From assembly GCA_020849325.1 (NCBI GenBank), contig JADLGL010000092.1, forward strand, positions 47,117-111,116: a DNA stretch of 64,000 nucleotides, read 5' to 3'. The notes beneath the pieces were generated by a model. The model did no database searches. It saw only the letters and a list, made by a program, of their open reading frames with translations, and was not told where the DNA came from. Position 1 is the stretch's first letter; every line of letters begins with the position of its first letter. Source of the DNA: Bauldia sp. (GTDB lineage: Bacteria; Pseudomonadota; Alphaproteobacteria; Rhizobiales; Kaistiaceae). The position numbers and the translations under genes are program-made. Positions 40,997 to 52,549 of the stretch are shown here, piece after piece.

Positions 40997-41229
40997 ATCT
41001 CGACGGGATCCGGCGGAAAGTCCTCGATGTCCGGGAACGGCTCGTCGATCGGCGTGGCCGTTGCAAGGTACTCCCGGAGCGTCGTCAGCCGCTTCGCCGG
41101 CTCGATGATGATCCGGTCGCCCTCTTTCCGCATGATCGCGTCAGTGCCCGGCAACTCGAACTCGCGCGGGATGCGGACGGACTGGTTCCGGCCGTTCCGG
41201 AACAGTTTTACGTGGCGCCCATGGATCAT
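40993..41229 (-). CDS. vapB: VapB-family antitoxin (AbrB/SpoVT swapped-hairpin)
   Basis: The 78-residue protein starts with the HVKLFRNGRNQSVRIPREFELPG segment, the AbrB-like DNA-binding fold of VapB antitoxins, and ends in an acidic tail that would bind the toxin. ATG 41229 follows GGAGGG. A GGCATATGCC palindrome 20 bases upstream is its likely operator. Confidence 0.92.
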   Translation of the reverse strand: MIHGRHVKLFRNGRNQSVRIPREFELPGTDAIMRKEGDRIIIEPAKRLTTLREYLATATPIDEPFPDIEDFPPDPVEI

Positions 41230-41248
41230 GGCGACCCTCCGCGAATCT

Positions 41249-41258
41249 GGCATATGCC
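41249..41258. promoter_or_regulatory. vapBC operator candidate
   Basis: The perfect 10-base palindrome GGCATATGCC lies 20-29 bases before the vapB start, with a related GCATAGGCC half-site 4 bases further on. VapB-VapC complexes typically repress their own promoter at such sites. Confidence 0.5.
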
Positions 41259-41594
41259 TCAGCATAGGCCGGCAAGAGTCGGCCCGCAAGGGCCGGGTTG
41301 CCCGCGCCGGGAACGCCGATCCAGATCAGGCGGGGCGACGTTCGCGAACGGTCCTCATGCTCTGACGGTACGGCGCGCCGGGCATCGACCAGAAGCGCGC
41401 ACGGACCGCCCACGGCAAACCGGCGGAACTTGCCCGTTGCGGCGATTCCCCCTTGCGGCGGCAATCGCGATGGCCCAATTGTCCGGGGCGGGCCGGGCCC
41501 CTCTGACGACACACCTGTCGTGATGTCGGACCGCATCGGGTGATCTCGATGCATGGGTCCGGACGATACCAACCGAGGCCATTGATCGAGTCGC
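41259..41594. other. intergenic region between vapB and the TerC gene
   Basis: GC-rich inverted arms occur near 41280-41297 and 41478-41505. I looked for a yybP-ykoY manganese riboswitch, which often precedes TerC-family genes, and did not see its conserved core. No coding frame is convincing here. Confidence 0.35.
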
Positions 41595-41611
41595 CCCTCA
41601 TCCGATGAGGG
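41595..41611. promoter_or_regulatory. palindrome overlapping the TerC ribosome binding site
   Basis: CCCTCATC-C-GATGAGGG is a 17-base near-perfect palindrome ending 5 bases before the ATG. Its 3' arm is the Shine-Dalgarno (GAGGGA), so it could be an RNA hairpin that limits translation or a protein-binding site. Confidence 0.45.
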
Positions 41612-41616
41612 ACTGA

Positions 41617-42621
41617 ATGGACTCGTTCTTGACTGACCTTTTCCTCGGCCAGCCGGTCTGGATGTGGCTGACCTTCTTCGGCCTCGTCCTCGCACTCCTC
41701 GTCTTCGACCTCGGTGTCCTCCACCGCGGCAGCAAGGAGATCGGCGCCCGCGAGAGCCTGATCCTCTCCGCCTTCTACATCACCGTCGGCGTCGCGTTCG
41801 CCGGCTTCGTCTGGTGGCAGCTCGGCCCGACGCCCGCGGTCGAGTACCTGACGGGCTTCGTCGTCGAGAAGAGCCTTGCGATGGACAACGTCTTCGTCAT
41901 CGCGCTCATCTTCGCCACCCTGGCCATCCCCCGCGCCTACCAGTACCGCGTGCTCTTCTGGGGCATTTTGGGCGTCCTCGTCCTCCGCGGCATCATGATC
42001 GGCTTCGGGACGGCGATCGTCTCGGAGTTCGGCTGGGTGCTCTACGTCTTCGCCGCGTTCCTCGTCTTCACCGGCATCAGGATGATGGTGGCGAAGGGCC
42101 ACGGGACCGACATGTCGGAGAGCCGCATCCTGCAGCTCGCCCGGCGACGCCTCCCGGTGACCGACCGGCTCCACGGCGACCGCTTCTTCGTGCGCGAGGC
42201 GGGCGCGGACGGACGCCTCAGGAGGTTCGTGACGCCGCTCTTCCTCGCGCTGATCATGATCGAGACGGCGGACGTCATCTTCGCGGTCGATTCGGTGCCG
42301 GCGATCTTCGCGATCACGACCGACCCGTTCATCGTCTACACCTCGAACATCTTTGCGATCCTCGGCCTCCGCGCGCTCTATTTCGCGCTCGCCGCGGTCC
42401 TCCACCGCTTCGCCTACCTCAAGCAGGCGCTGGCGATCCTCCTCATCTTCATCGGATCGAAGGTGTTCGTCGCCGATCTCCTCGGCCTCGGGAAATTCCC
42501 GCCGGCCTGGTCGCTCGGCATCACCTTCGCGATCCTCGCCGCCGGCATCGGCTACTCGATCTGGCGCACGCGCGGCGAACCGCCCGCCCCGGCCGGTCAC
42601 CCGGAGCAGGCCGCACATTGA
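41617..42621 (+). CDS. TerC/Alx-family integral membrane protein
   Basis: The 334-residue protein has about nine membrane segments and the TerC family markers EKSLAMDNVFVIALIF and FAVDSVPAIFAIT, whose acidic residues lie within the membrane. Members of this family (Alx, MeeF/MeeY relatives) are linked to manganese export and co-translocational metalation of exported proteins. Together with SitABCD at 5.6 kb this would give import and export of manganese, though the genes are 32 kb apart. Expression may be controlled by the palindrome over the ribosome site. Confidence 0.9.
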   Translation: MDSFLTDLFLGQPVWMWLTFFGLVLALLVFDLGVLHRGSKEIGARESLILSAFYITVGVAFAGFVWWQLGPTPAVEYLTGFVVEKSLAMDNVFVIALIFATLAIPRAYQYRVLFWGILGVLVLRGIMIGFGTAIVSEFGWVLYVFAAFLVFTGIRMMVAKGHGTDMSESRILQLARRRLPVTDRLHGDRFFVREAGADGRLRRFVTPLFLALIMIETADVIFAVDSVPAIFAITTDPFIVYTSNIFAILGLRALYFALAAVLHRFAYLKQALAILLIFIGSKVFVADLLGLGKFPPAWSLGITFAILAAGIGYSIWRTRGEPPAPAGHPEQAAH

Positions 42622-42736
42622 CCGCCGGCCCGGCCGCCGCGGTTACGGCAGGCCGGGCTCGGCGGTGGGTGGGTCACACCGACTTGCCGATCCGCCCGCC
42701 CCGCCGCATAAGCATCGAACGCCGCAACCGCGGTCC

Positions 42737-42812
42737 GGGCCTGTAGCTCAACGGTTAGAGCCGACCGCTCATAACGGTCTGGTTGCAGGTTCGAGTCCTG
42801 CCGGGCCCACCA
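42737..42812 (+). tRNA. tRNA with CAT anticodon (Ile2 or elongator Met)
   Basis: The 76-base cloverleaf has a 7-bp acceptor stem (GGGCCTG / CGGGCCC), D arm GTAGCTCAACGGTTAGAGC, anticodon loop CTCATAA, TTCGAGT in the T loop, discriminator A and an encoded CCA. CAT can be elongator Met or, after lysidine modification by TilS, Ile2; the acceptor stem resembles the Ile2 type, but I cannot settle this. A hairpin (GAAGCGGA / TCCGCTTC, 42829-42857) follows. Confidence 0.93.
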
Positions 42813-42970
42813 GTCATTTCTGTGTGGTGAAGCGGACCTTCCTTGCCCTTCCGCTTCTCATCGCGATCCGAAGCGGCTTGCGCCCGTCTATTCGTCCGGA
42901 AAGTATTGACGCTCCTGATCAGCAAGCCTGCTCGCCCAAAGGGAACTGCGACACGAGAGGGTGCCACCCG

Positions 42971-43660
42971 ATGCCCAAAACACCACGCGGCCGTAACCTC
43001 TTCGCCATCGACCAGGCGTCGATCGAATCCACCCTCGCCGAGGCAAACGGGGCGCTCATCACCGGCCGCGACAGGCTCCTCCGTGCCTTCCGCGCCATCC
43101 CCGAGAGCCTCGACACGATCGAGGACATCGAGAAGTCGCAGGCCTTCGCGCAGGACCTCGACGACCTTCTGACCGAAGCGAAGAAGGCGCGGCTGTCGGA
43201 CGGAAAGCCGTTCACCGAGGCCGGGAAGACCGTGAAGGAGTTTTTCGCCCGCATCGAAGGCCCGCTGAAGGCGACGATGGACGAACTCCATCACCGCGTG
43301 ACGCAGGCCGCGCTCCGGCAGCGGCGGAAGGCCGCCGAGGAGGCGGCCAGGCTGGCTGCCGCCGAAGCCGCTGCACGCCGCGGCGCCGAGGTGCTGCCGC
43401 TCCGCCCGCCCCCTTCGCCCGAACCCGTCGCCATCGTCCGCGGCCAGGGCGGCGCATCCGTCATCACCAAGGTCGAGCCGTCGGCGAACATCCCGCTCGT
43501 CTGGGTCGTCGACGGCTTCGATCGCGATGCCATCGACCTCGAGGCCCTCCGCGCGTACCTCACTGACGCGGCAATTCTCGCCGCCTGCAAGAAACACCTC
43601 GAGGCGCACGGACCGAATACGTTGCCGGGCGTCAGTTACGACCAGGTGGCGGAGGTCTGA
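42971..43660 (+). CDS. phage-like protein of unknown function
   Basis: The 229-residue protein has a long helical region (about 20-145, ending in an Ala/Arg-rich coiled segment) and a C-terminal domain reading WVVDGFDRDAIDLEALRAYL...GVSYDQVAEV. This resembles small proteins of siphophage early regions whose last residues read IPGV.x.e (my recollection). It begins 158 bases after the CAT tRNA, a common phage integration target, so it may be a prophage remnant. No integrase or att repeat was found. Confidence 0.6.
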   Translation: MPKTPRGRNLFAIDQASIESTLAEANGALITGRDRLLRAFRAIPESLDTIEDIEKSQAFAQDLDDLLTEAKKARLSDGKPFTEAGKTVKEFFARIEGPLKATMDELHHRVTQAALRQRRKAAEEAARLAAAEAAARRGAEVLPLRPPPSPEPVAIVRGQGGASVITKVEPSANIPLVWVVDGFDRDAIDLEALRAYLTDAAILAACKKHLEAHGPNTLPGVSYDQVAEV

Positions 43661-43668
43661 CGTCGCCA

Positions 43669-44235
43669 ATGCCCCTCTCCACCCGCTTCGACTACGCCCT
43701 CGGCCATGCCGCCGCCCTCCACCGCGAGCAGGTGCGGAAAGGCTCCGGCATCCCGTACGTCTCGCATCTCCTCGGTGTGACCGCGCTCGTCATCGAATTC
43801 GGCGGCAGCGAGGATCAGGCGATCGCGGCGCTCCTCCATGACGCGGCCGAGGACCAGGGCGGCGAGCCGACTCTCCGCGACATCGAGCGCCGCTTCGGAT
43901 CCGCCGTCGCCGCCATCGTCGCGGATTGCACGGATTCCTGGACCGAGCCGAAGCCGCCATGGCGCGCCCGGAAGGAAGCGTATGTCGCCTCGCTCGCCCG
44001 CAAGCCGGCGGCGTCGCTCCTCGTCAGCGTCTCCGACAAGATCCACAATGCCCGCGCCATCCTTGCCGACCGGGCCGTCGTCGGAGACGCGGTATGGGAC
44101 CGCTTCTCCGAGAAGCGGGGCGAGGTGCTCTGGTATTATCGCGCTCTCGCGAACGCCTTCCTCGCGGCGCTGCCGGGACCGGCGGCGAACGAACTGGCGC
44201 GGCTCGTCACGGCGATGGAGGCCGGCGCGGCATGA
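43669..44235 (+). CDS. HD-domain phosphohydrolase (SpoT/MESH1-like)
   Basis: The 188-residue protein shows the HD_4 metal-binding pattern: AALHREQVRKGSGIPYVSHLLGV, ALLHDAAED (the HD motif) and the later SDKIHNARAIL. These are features of RelA/SpoT-type hydrolase domains and small alarmone hydrolases; ppGpp hydrolysis is possible but unproven. ATG 43669 is 8 bases after the stop of the phage-like gene. Confidence 0.85.
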   Translation: MPLSTRFDYALGHAAALHREQVRKGSGIPYVSHLLGVTALVIEFGGSEDQAIAALLHDAAEDQGGEPTLRDIERRFGSAVAAIVADCTDSWTEPKPPWRARKEAYVASLARKPAASLLVSVSDKIHNARAILADRAVVGDAVWDRFSEKRGEVLWYYRALANAFLAALPGPAANELARLVTAMEAGAA

Positions 44236-44307
44236 CCACCATCCTCGCTGGCGCCCGTGCGAGGCGAGGCAGCTGACTGAGGGTCGGGCGCGCCGGGCGG
44301 CGGGGGC

Positions 44308-44508
44308 CTACCCCGCGGCGTCGGCTCCGCCGGCGCCGACGCCGGTCTGGTAGGTGTCGGTGGCGTCCTGGATGGTCGCGTTCATCGAAATGCCGAGGGC
44401 GGTGGCGCCGACGATGATGGCGATCGCGAGGATGCTCCCGAGGAGCACGTATTCGATCGCGGTCGATCCCGCGATGTCCCGCCGGAACCGGCGCAGCAGC
44501 GTCTTCAT
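44308..44508 (-). CDS. Flp-family type IVb pilin
   Basis: The 66-residue prepilin has a basic leader (MKTLLRRFRRDIAG), the prepilin peptidase site G-STAIEYVLLG with the essential Glu5, and one hydrophobic helix. Flp pilins form tight-adherence (Tad) pili. No tad or cpa gene is nearby, so this is a lone copy. ATG 44508 is preferred for leader length; ATG 44517 is the alternative. GGGAGAGG precedes both. Confidence 0.85.
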   Translation of the reverse strand: MKTLLRRFRRDIAGSTAIEYVLLGSILAIAIIVGATALGISMNATIQDATDTYQTGVGAGGADAAG

Positions 44509-44681
44509 CTCGGTCATCCTCTCCCTTGGCCCTCGCGACGCCCGCACAGCGCGTGTTCGTTCGGAGGGTTAGAGGGAAATCGATGCGCTTCGGTTAAGTG
44601 CGATGCCCCGCTACAAAGGCTTCGCGGCACGGGCGGTTAACCAAGCGAGGCGGCGTCGCGGGGTTTCAGCGGAGCAAGCGG

Positions 44682-44924
44682 TCAGCGATTCCGCGTCGAC
44701 CGACCGGGATCGGCAACCCAACGGAAGTACGGATCGGACGGCTGCTCCCGCAGGCATGCGTCGACCTCGAAATCGCCCTCGACATCGACGAGTCGCACCC
44801 GCTGCCCATCCACGAGGCCGAGTTCCGCCGCACACGAATCCAGCCGTCGACCATCCTCGTGAAACAGCGCAACCTGCCCGCCATCAGGCAGGCGTTCGTT
44901 GAACTCGCACCGAATCCGGAGCAT
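44682..44924 (-). CDS. small hypothetical protein downstream of greA
   Basis: The 80-residue acidic protein (RCEFNERLPDGGQVALFHEDGRR...) begins 39 bases after the greA stop on the same strand with GGAGG close upstream. I do not recognise a family. The balanced composition, unlike GC-driven shadow frames, and position in the operon support it as a real gene. Confidence 0.5.
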   Translation of the reverse strand: MLRIRCEFNERLPDGGQVALFHEDGRRLDSCAAELGLVDGQRVRLVDVEGDFEVDACLREQPSDPYFRWVADPGRSTRNR

Positions 44925-44963
44925 GGGCCTCCATGGCCCCTGGCAGGGCCGGTCGAAGCCGCC

Positions 44964-45443
44964 CTACTGGAAGCGGACGTCGAGGATTTCGTAGGAGTGG
45001 GCGCCGCCGGGGGCCATCACCTCGACGGTGTCGCCCTTGCCCTTGCCGATGAGCGCGCGGGCGATCGGGGAGGAGATCGAGATGCGGCCGCGCTTCACGT
45101 CGGCCTCGGAGTCCCCGACGATCTGGTAGACCTTCTCCTCCTCGGTGTCCTCGTCGACGAGCTTCACCGTGGCGCCGAACACCACCTGCTTGCCCGAAAG
45201 CTTCGACACGTCGATCACCTCGGCGCGGGACAGCTTGTCCTCGAGCTCGGCGATGCGGCCCTCATTGTGGCTCTGCGCCTCCTTGGCGGCGTGATATTCG
45301 GCGTTCTCCGACAGGTCGCCATGCGAGCGCGCCTCGGAAATCGCCGCGATGATGTTGGGGCGATCCTCGGCCGTGCGCCGCCGCAGCTCGGCTTCGAGCG
45401 CAGCATGGCCGGCGACAGTCATCGGAACCTTCTCGACCATCAT
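44964..45443 (-). CDS. greA: transcription elongation factor GreA
   Basis: The 159-residue protein rescues arrested RNA polymerase by stimulating transcript cleavage. It has an N-terminal coiled-coil ([37 protein letters not shown] with the acidic tip residues) and a C-terminal FKBP-like domain ([40 protein letters not shown]). The second codon (ATG 45440) could also be the start. It lies directly after carB, an arrangement common in Rhizobiales, but separated by a terminator. Confidence 0.96.
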   Translation of the reverse strand: MMVEKVPMTVAGHAALEAELRRRTAEDRPNIIAAISEARSHGDLSENAEYHAAKEAQSHNEGRIAELEDKLSRAEVIDVSKLSGKQVVFGATVKLVDEDTEEEKVYQIVGDSEADVKRGRISISSPIARALIGKGKGDTVEVMAPGGAHSYEILDVRFQ

Positions 45444-45460
45444 CTGACTTTCAGTTCACG

Positions 45461-45495
45461 CACCAAAACACGAAGCCGCCGGCATTCCCGGCGGC
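45461..45495 (-). terminator. Rho-independent terminator after carB
   Basis: The 8-bp stem GCCGCCGG / CCGGCGGC with loop CATTC (45475-45495) runs on the minus strand into TTCGTGTTTT. It separates carB from greA. Confidence 0.8.
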
Positions 45496-45506
45496 TCCCG
45501 AAGGCC

Positions 45507-48983
<3,477 letters not shown>

Positions 48984-49228
48984 CAGGCGCTTTCGGCAGG
49001 CGGGGCCTGCCGTTTCGGACAGGACCACGAAGTCGTGAAGTCGAACGAAACCCCGGCGCGGACGACCGCCCGGGGCCAAAACGGTGCGAACTTGAGGCTA
49101 GCGGCGGCTTATAGGGGATACGCCGCGCGCGGAAAAGACCGGCGAACGGTCACAGTGTCGGCGCTGGCGTGCCACATTTGAGCCAGCCTTCCGATGGAAC
49201 CTTCCCGTCACGAGGGAGTTCACGGAAG

Positions 49229-49780
49229 ATGTCCGGCGGACGCAAGGAGCGGGCGGTGAAGACCAACGACTTCGAAACCATGTATGTGGCGGGCCTTCAG
49301 GAGGCCGAGGCGCTGGCGATGACGGTGGCCGAAGGACTGACGGAGCTCTATCCGTCGGCCGACGACCCCGAACTGCGCGAGACGCTCCGCGCGCACGCGA
49401 TCGATGCCCGCGCCAACGCGATCCGGCTGAAGTCGCTCCTCAACTGCCACGGCCGTCTCCTCGACGCCGACGTCGACGGTTCCGTCGATGCGCTGTTCGC
49501 TCTGGCGCGCCATTCGATGGCGACGACGGAACGCGGGCCGCTGCGCGACATGGCGCTGATCTCGCTGGTCCAGCGGATCGAGCATCACGAGATCGCCATC
49601 TACGGCACCCTCGCCGCCTACGCCAAGGTTCTGGGCCGCCAGGACGAAAAGGTCACGCTCGGCGCCATCCTCGAGGAAGACCGCGCCACCGACGAGGACC
49701 TCACCGCAATCGCCTCGCGCCTTGCAGTGCCGGTCCCGATGGCGGCGGTCGATCGCAGCCTCGGCGTCGTCGCCGCCTGA
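49229..49780 (+). CDS. DUF892 (YciE/YciF-like) ferritin-like protein
   Basis: The 183-residue all-helical protein resembles the YciE/YciF family: DFETMYVAGLQEAEALA, ARANAIRLKSLL, LVQRIEHHEIAIYGTLAAYAKVLG and ILEEDRATDEDL. These proteins form ferritin-like four-helix dimers and are usually stress-induced; metal binding is not certain here. ATG 49229 follows GAGGGAG; a GTG at 49256 is the alternative. Divergent from carB. Confidence 0.85.
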   Translation: MSGGRKERAVKTNDFETMYVAGLQEAEALAMTVAEGLTELYPSADDPELRETLRAHAIDARANAIRLKSLLNCHGRLLDADVDGSVDALFALARHSMATTERGPLRDMALISLVQRIEHHEIAIYGTLAAYAKVLGRQDEKVTLGAILEEDRATDEDLTAIASRLAVPVPMAAVDRSLGVVAA

Positions 49781-49927
49781 CGCGATCGCGCCAGGAATGT
49801 TCCCGATCGGGCGCTCCGGGAGACCGGGGCGCCTTTTCGCTCGTCACACGAGCCCTGACGGGCTGGACAGTTGCGGGCAAACGCGACACTTCTTGCCGGT
49901 TGTTCGTCGGAGCGATGCGGGGGCACG

Positions 49928-50941
49928 ATGTTCAGGCCTGTAGTCATGGCGGTCGCGGCCGCTGCCTTGATGGTCGGCGGCGTGGCGCGCGCCGAAAACG
50001 TTCCGGGCACGACCTACGAAACGATCGACGTCGGCGGGCAGGAGCGCACCTTCATCGTCCATGTCGGCGCCAATGCGCCGCGGGACGTGCCCGTGCCGGT
50101 GGTGTTCATGTTCCACGGCACGAGCGGCGACGGGCAGCGCTTCTACGACAATTCCGGCTGGCGCGAGCTGGCGGATGCGGAAGGGTTCATCGCGGTGTTC
50201 CCGGATGCGCTGCGCCACTGTTTCTACGAGGACGAGAACGGCGACGGCGACTTTGGCGATGCCGGCGAACTGAAGATCACCACCAAATGGTCGGCTGGTC
50301 AGTTCGATTCGGGCACGATGCCGCTGTGCACCGACGACGTCGTCGCCGGCCTGCCTGCCCGGGCGCGCAACACGGTCGACCATCCCGTCGCGGACGACAT
50401 TGCCTTCGTCGACGCGATGATCGCCTTCCTCGACGCCGGGTTCACCATCGATCCGGCGCGGATCTTCGGTTCAGGGTTCTCGAACGGCGCCCAGTTCACC
50501 AATCGCCTCGCCGTCGAGCGGAGCGAGGTGTTCGCGGCGCTCGCGGCCCATGCCGGCGCCCTTTCGGTGCCGATCGTCCCGGCCCGCGCGCTGCCGTTCG
50601 TGGCCTCGGTCGGGACGATGGACGACCGCTTCACCAGCCGGTGGGGCATCGCCGAGCTGCCGATCGACGAGGCCGGAATCCTTGCGACCTTCCCCGGCTA
50701 TGTCGGCCAGTATCTGCAGCTCTTCGGCCTGACCGATGCCTATGTCTTCGAGGAGCGCCGCGCGGGGGCGAAGCGGCTCGCGGTGTTGACCTTCGAGACG
50801 GGCGTCGCGGGCGGGACGGCGGGGCCGTTCATCTTCCTCGTCGTCGAAGACAACACGCACGCCTATCCCAACGGGCGGAATCACCCGCTGCGGATGGCCG
50901 AGGCTCTCTGGGAGTTCTTCGCGGCCCACCCGCTGCCATAG
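49928..50941 (+). CDS. secreted LpqC/PHB-depolymerase-like esterase with calcium-like loop
   Basis: The 337-residue protein has a signal peptide (cleavage near VARAEN) and an alpha/beta-hydrolase fold of the polyhydroxybutyrate depolymerase/LpqC esterase group: VVFMFHGTSGDG oxyanion region, nucleophile elbow GSGFSNGAQ, and a late His in NTHAYPNG. An acidic loop DENGDGDFGDAGE inserted after GFIAVFPDALRHC looks like a calcium-binding loop. A periplasmic or extracellular esterase is inferred; the substrate is unknown. Confidence 0.82.
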   Translation: MFRPVVMAVAAAALMVGGVARAENVPGTTYETIDVGGQERTFIVHVGANAPRDVPVPVVFMFHGTSGDGQRFYDNSGWRELADAEGFIAVFPDALRHCFYEDENGDGDFGDAGELKITTKWSAGQFDSGTMPLCTDDVVAGLPARARNTVDHPVADDIAFVDAMIAFLDAGFTIDPARIFGSGFSNGAQFTNRLAVERSEVFAALAAHAGALSVPIVPARALPFVASVGTMDDRFTSRWGIAELPIDEAGILATFPGYVGQYLQLFGLTDAYVFEERRAGAKRLAVLTFETGVAGGTAGPFIFLVVEDNTHAYPNGRNHPLRMAEALWEFFAAHPLP

Positions 50942-50968
50942 AGCAGCTCCAGCGGCGGCGGACGCCGT

Positions 50969-51469
50969 TCAGAGGGCGCGCGCGACCACGCCGGCAAGGC
51001 CTTCCGCCGCTCCGGCCCGCAACTCGGCAACGAGAAGGCGCTGCGGGTCGACCGGGCCCGGCATGACGATGTCCTTCGTCGATACGCGGCGAAAGCCGAG
51101 CGGCCCGTAGTAGGGCTCGTCCCCGACGAGGAGGATGAGGCCATGACCGGCGGCACGGGCGTTCCCCACCGCAGCCGCGACAAGGGACCTTCCGCCGCCG
51201 CGATTCTGATGCGCCGGCTCGACCACGAGCGGCCCGAGGAGATGCGCCGGATGGTCGCCGATCCGAATCGGCGTCATCCGCACCGAGCCGACGACGCGGC
51301 CGCCCAGCTCCGCCACGACCGAGAGCGCCAGATCGGGCGCCACGCCTTCCCGCAGCCGGTAGGCCGCGCGGACGAAGCGGCCCGGCCCGAAGACCGTGTC
51401 GTTGAGGGCCGCGACCGCAGCGGCGTCGGCCGGCGTTTCGCGGCGGATGGAGAAGGGTGCATCCGGCAT
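50969..51469 (-). CDS. GNAT-family N-acetyltransferase
   Basis: The 166-residue protein has the GNAT acetyl-CoA binding segment LLGPLVVEPAHQNRGGGRSLV and the later ILLVGDEPYYGPLGFRRVS, matching the YhbS-type predicted acetyltransferases. The substrate is unknown. It is convergent with the esterase gene (27-base gap). Confidence 0.9.
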   Translation of the reverse strand: MPDAPFSIRRETPADAAAVAALNDTVFGPGRFVRAAYRLREGVAPDLALSVVAELGGRVVGSVRMTPIRIGDHPAHLLGPLVVEPAHQNRGGGRSLVAAAVGNARAAGHGLILLVGDEPYYGPLGFRRVSTKDIVMPGPVDPQRLLVAELRAGAAEGLAGVVARAL

Positions 51470-51658
51470 GTGGCGGGCGGCGCGATAGCACTGCGGCTTT
51501 CGGGCGTCCAGCCGGAGAATCCCTTGCCTCGCGGGGGTGGGGCCTTATGTTGAGCGTGGCGCCACGGTCTGCCGCGCATCGGAACCGGCACCCTCGATCG
51601 ACCGTTGGCCTGTGTCCCGGGAGCTCGAGCCCCCGACTTCGCGAGTGCTCCGCTGCCG

Positions 51659-52549
51659 ATGTTCACCCTGGCCCATCTTTCCGATCCGCATCTCGGCCCG
51701 CTGCCGCGCGTCGCGCTCAACCAGCTGATGTCGAAGCGGATTCTCGGCTACATCAACTGGCACTCCAACCGGCAGCGCGTGCACCGGCCGGAGGTGGTGA
51801 AGGACCTCATCGACAACGTCCACGCCGCCGCGCCCGACCACATCGCCGTGACCGGCGATCTCGTCAATCTCGCGCTTCCCGAGGAGATCACCGCCGCGCG
51901 CGCCTGGCTCGACAAGCTCGGCGACCCCGAGCACGTCACCGTCATCCCCGGCAACCACGACGCTTACGTCCCCGGCGCGCTGACGCAGACCCGCTACCAC
52001 TGGCGCCCCTACATGATGGGCGACTCGGATGCCGGCGTTTCGTTTCCCTTCGTCCGGGACCGCGGGCTCGTCGCGATCGTCGGCGTCAACAGCGCCAAGG
52101 CGACGGCGCCGTTCCGGGCCACCGGTCACCTGTCGCAGCGCCAGCTCGGCGAACTCCGCGACCGGCTCCGCACGCTCGGCGAAGCGAAGAAATTCCGGGT
52201 GGTCCTCCTCCACCATCCGCCCGCGCCGCAGTTCGTCCTCAAGAGCGCGCGGCTCGTCGAGGCCGACGAATTCCTCGAGGTGATCCGCGACGAGGGCGCG
52301 GAGCTCGTCCTCCACGGCCACATGCATTCCGGCAGCCTCGTCTACGTCGAAGGCAAGCACGGCGAGGTTCCGGTCGTCGGCGTGCCGTCGGCATCGAACC
52401 CGCCCGGCAACACCCATCCGGCGGCGGCCTTCAACCTCTACCGGATCAGCGGCAGGCAGGGCGCCTTCCGGTGCCACATGACCTCGGTCGGCTACACGGA
52501 AGCCAATACGCCGGCGCGCCTGATCGCCGACAAGCAGCTGCTCGGCTGA
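51659..52549 (+). CDS. calcineurin-like metallophosphoesterase
   Basis: The 296-residue protein contains the full metallophosphoesterase set: SDPHLG (residues 8-13), GDLVN, GNHD, LLHHPP and HGHMHSG. It could act on nucleotide, lipid or phosphodiester substrates (UDP-diacylglucosamine or cyclic-nucleotide type); the sequence does not tell. ATG 51659 begins the usual FTLAHLSDPHLG start. It is the first gene of a three-gene overlapping operon with the DTW and MetAP genes. Confidence 0.9.
   Translation: MFTLAHLSDPHLGPLPRVALNQLMSKRILGYINWHSNRQRVHRPEVVKDLIDNVHAAAPDHIAVTGDLVNLALPEEITAARAWLDKLGDPEHVTVIPGNHDAYVPGALTQTRYHWRPYMMGDSDAGVSFPFVRDRGLVAIVGVNSAKATAPFRATGHLSQRQLGELRDRLRTLGEAKKFRVVLLHHPPAPQFVLKSARLVEADEFLEVIRDEGAELVLHGHMHSGSLVYVEGKHGEVPVVGVPSASNPPGNTHPAAAFNLYRISGRQGAFRCHMTSVGYTEANTPARLIADKQLLG

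Noticed and set aside
41259..41616. yybP-ykoY manganese riboswitch before the TerC gene
   Set aside because: The conserved internal-loop sequences of this riboswitch class are not present; only unrelated GC-rich hairpins were seen.
44353..44680. Additional small plus-strand frames opposite the Flp pilin
   Set aside because: They are antisense to the pilin gene, lack ribosome sites and have no recognisable content.
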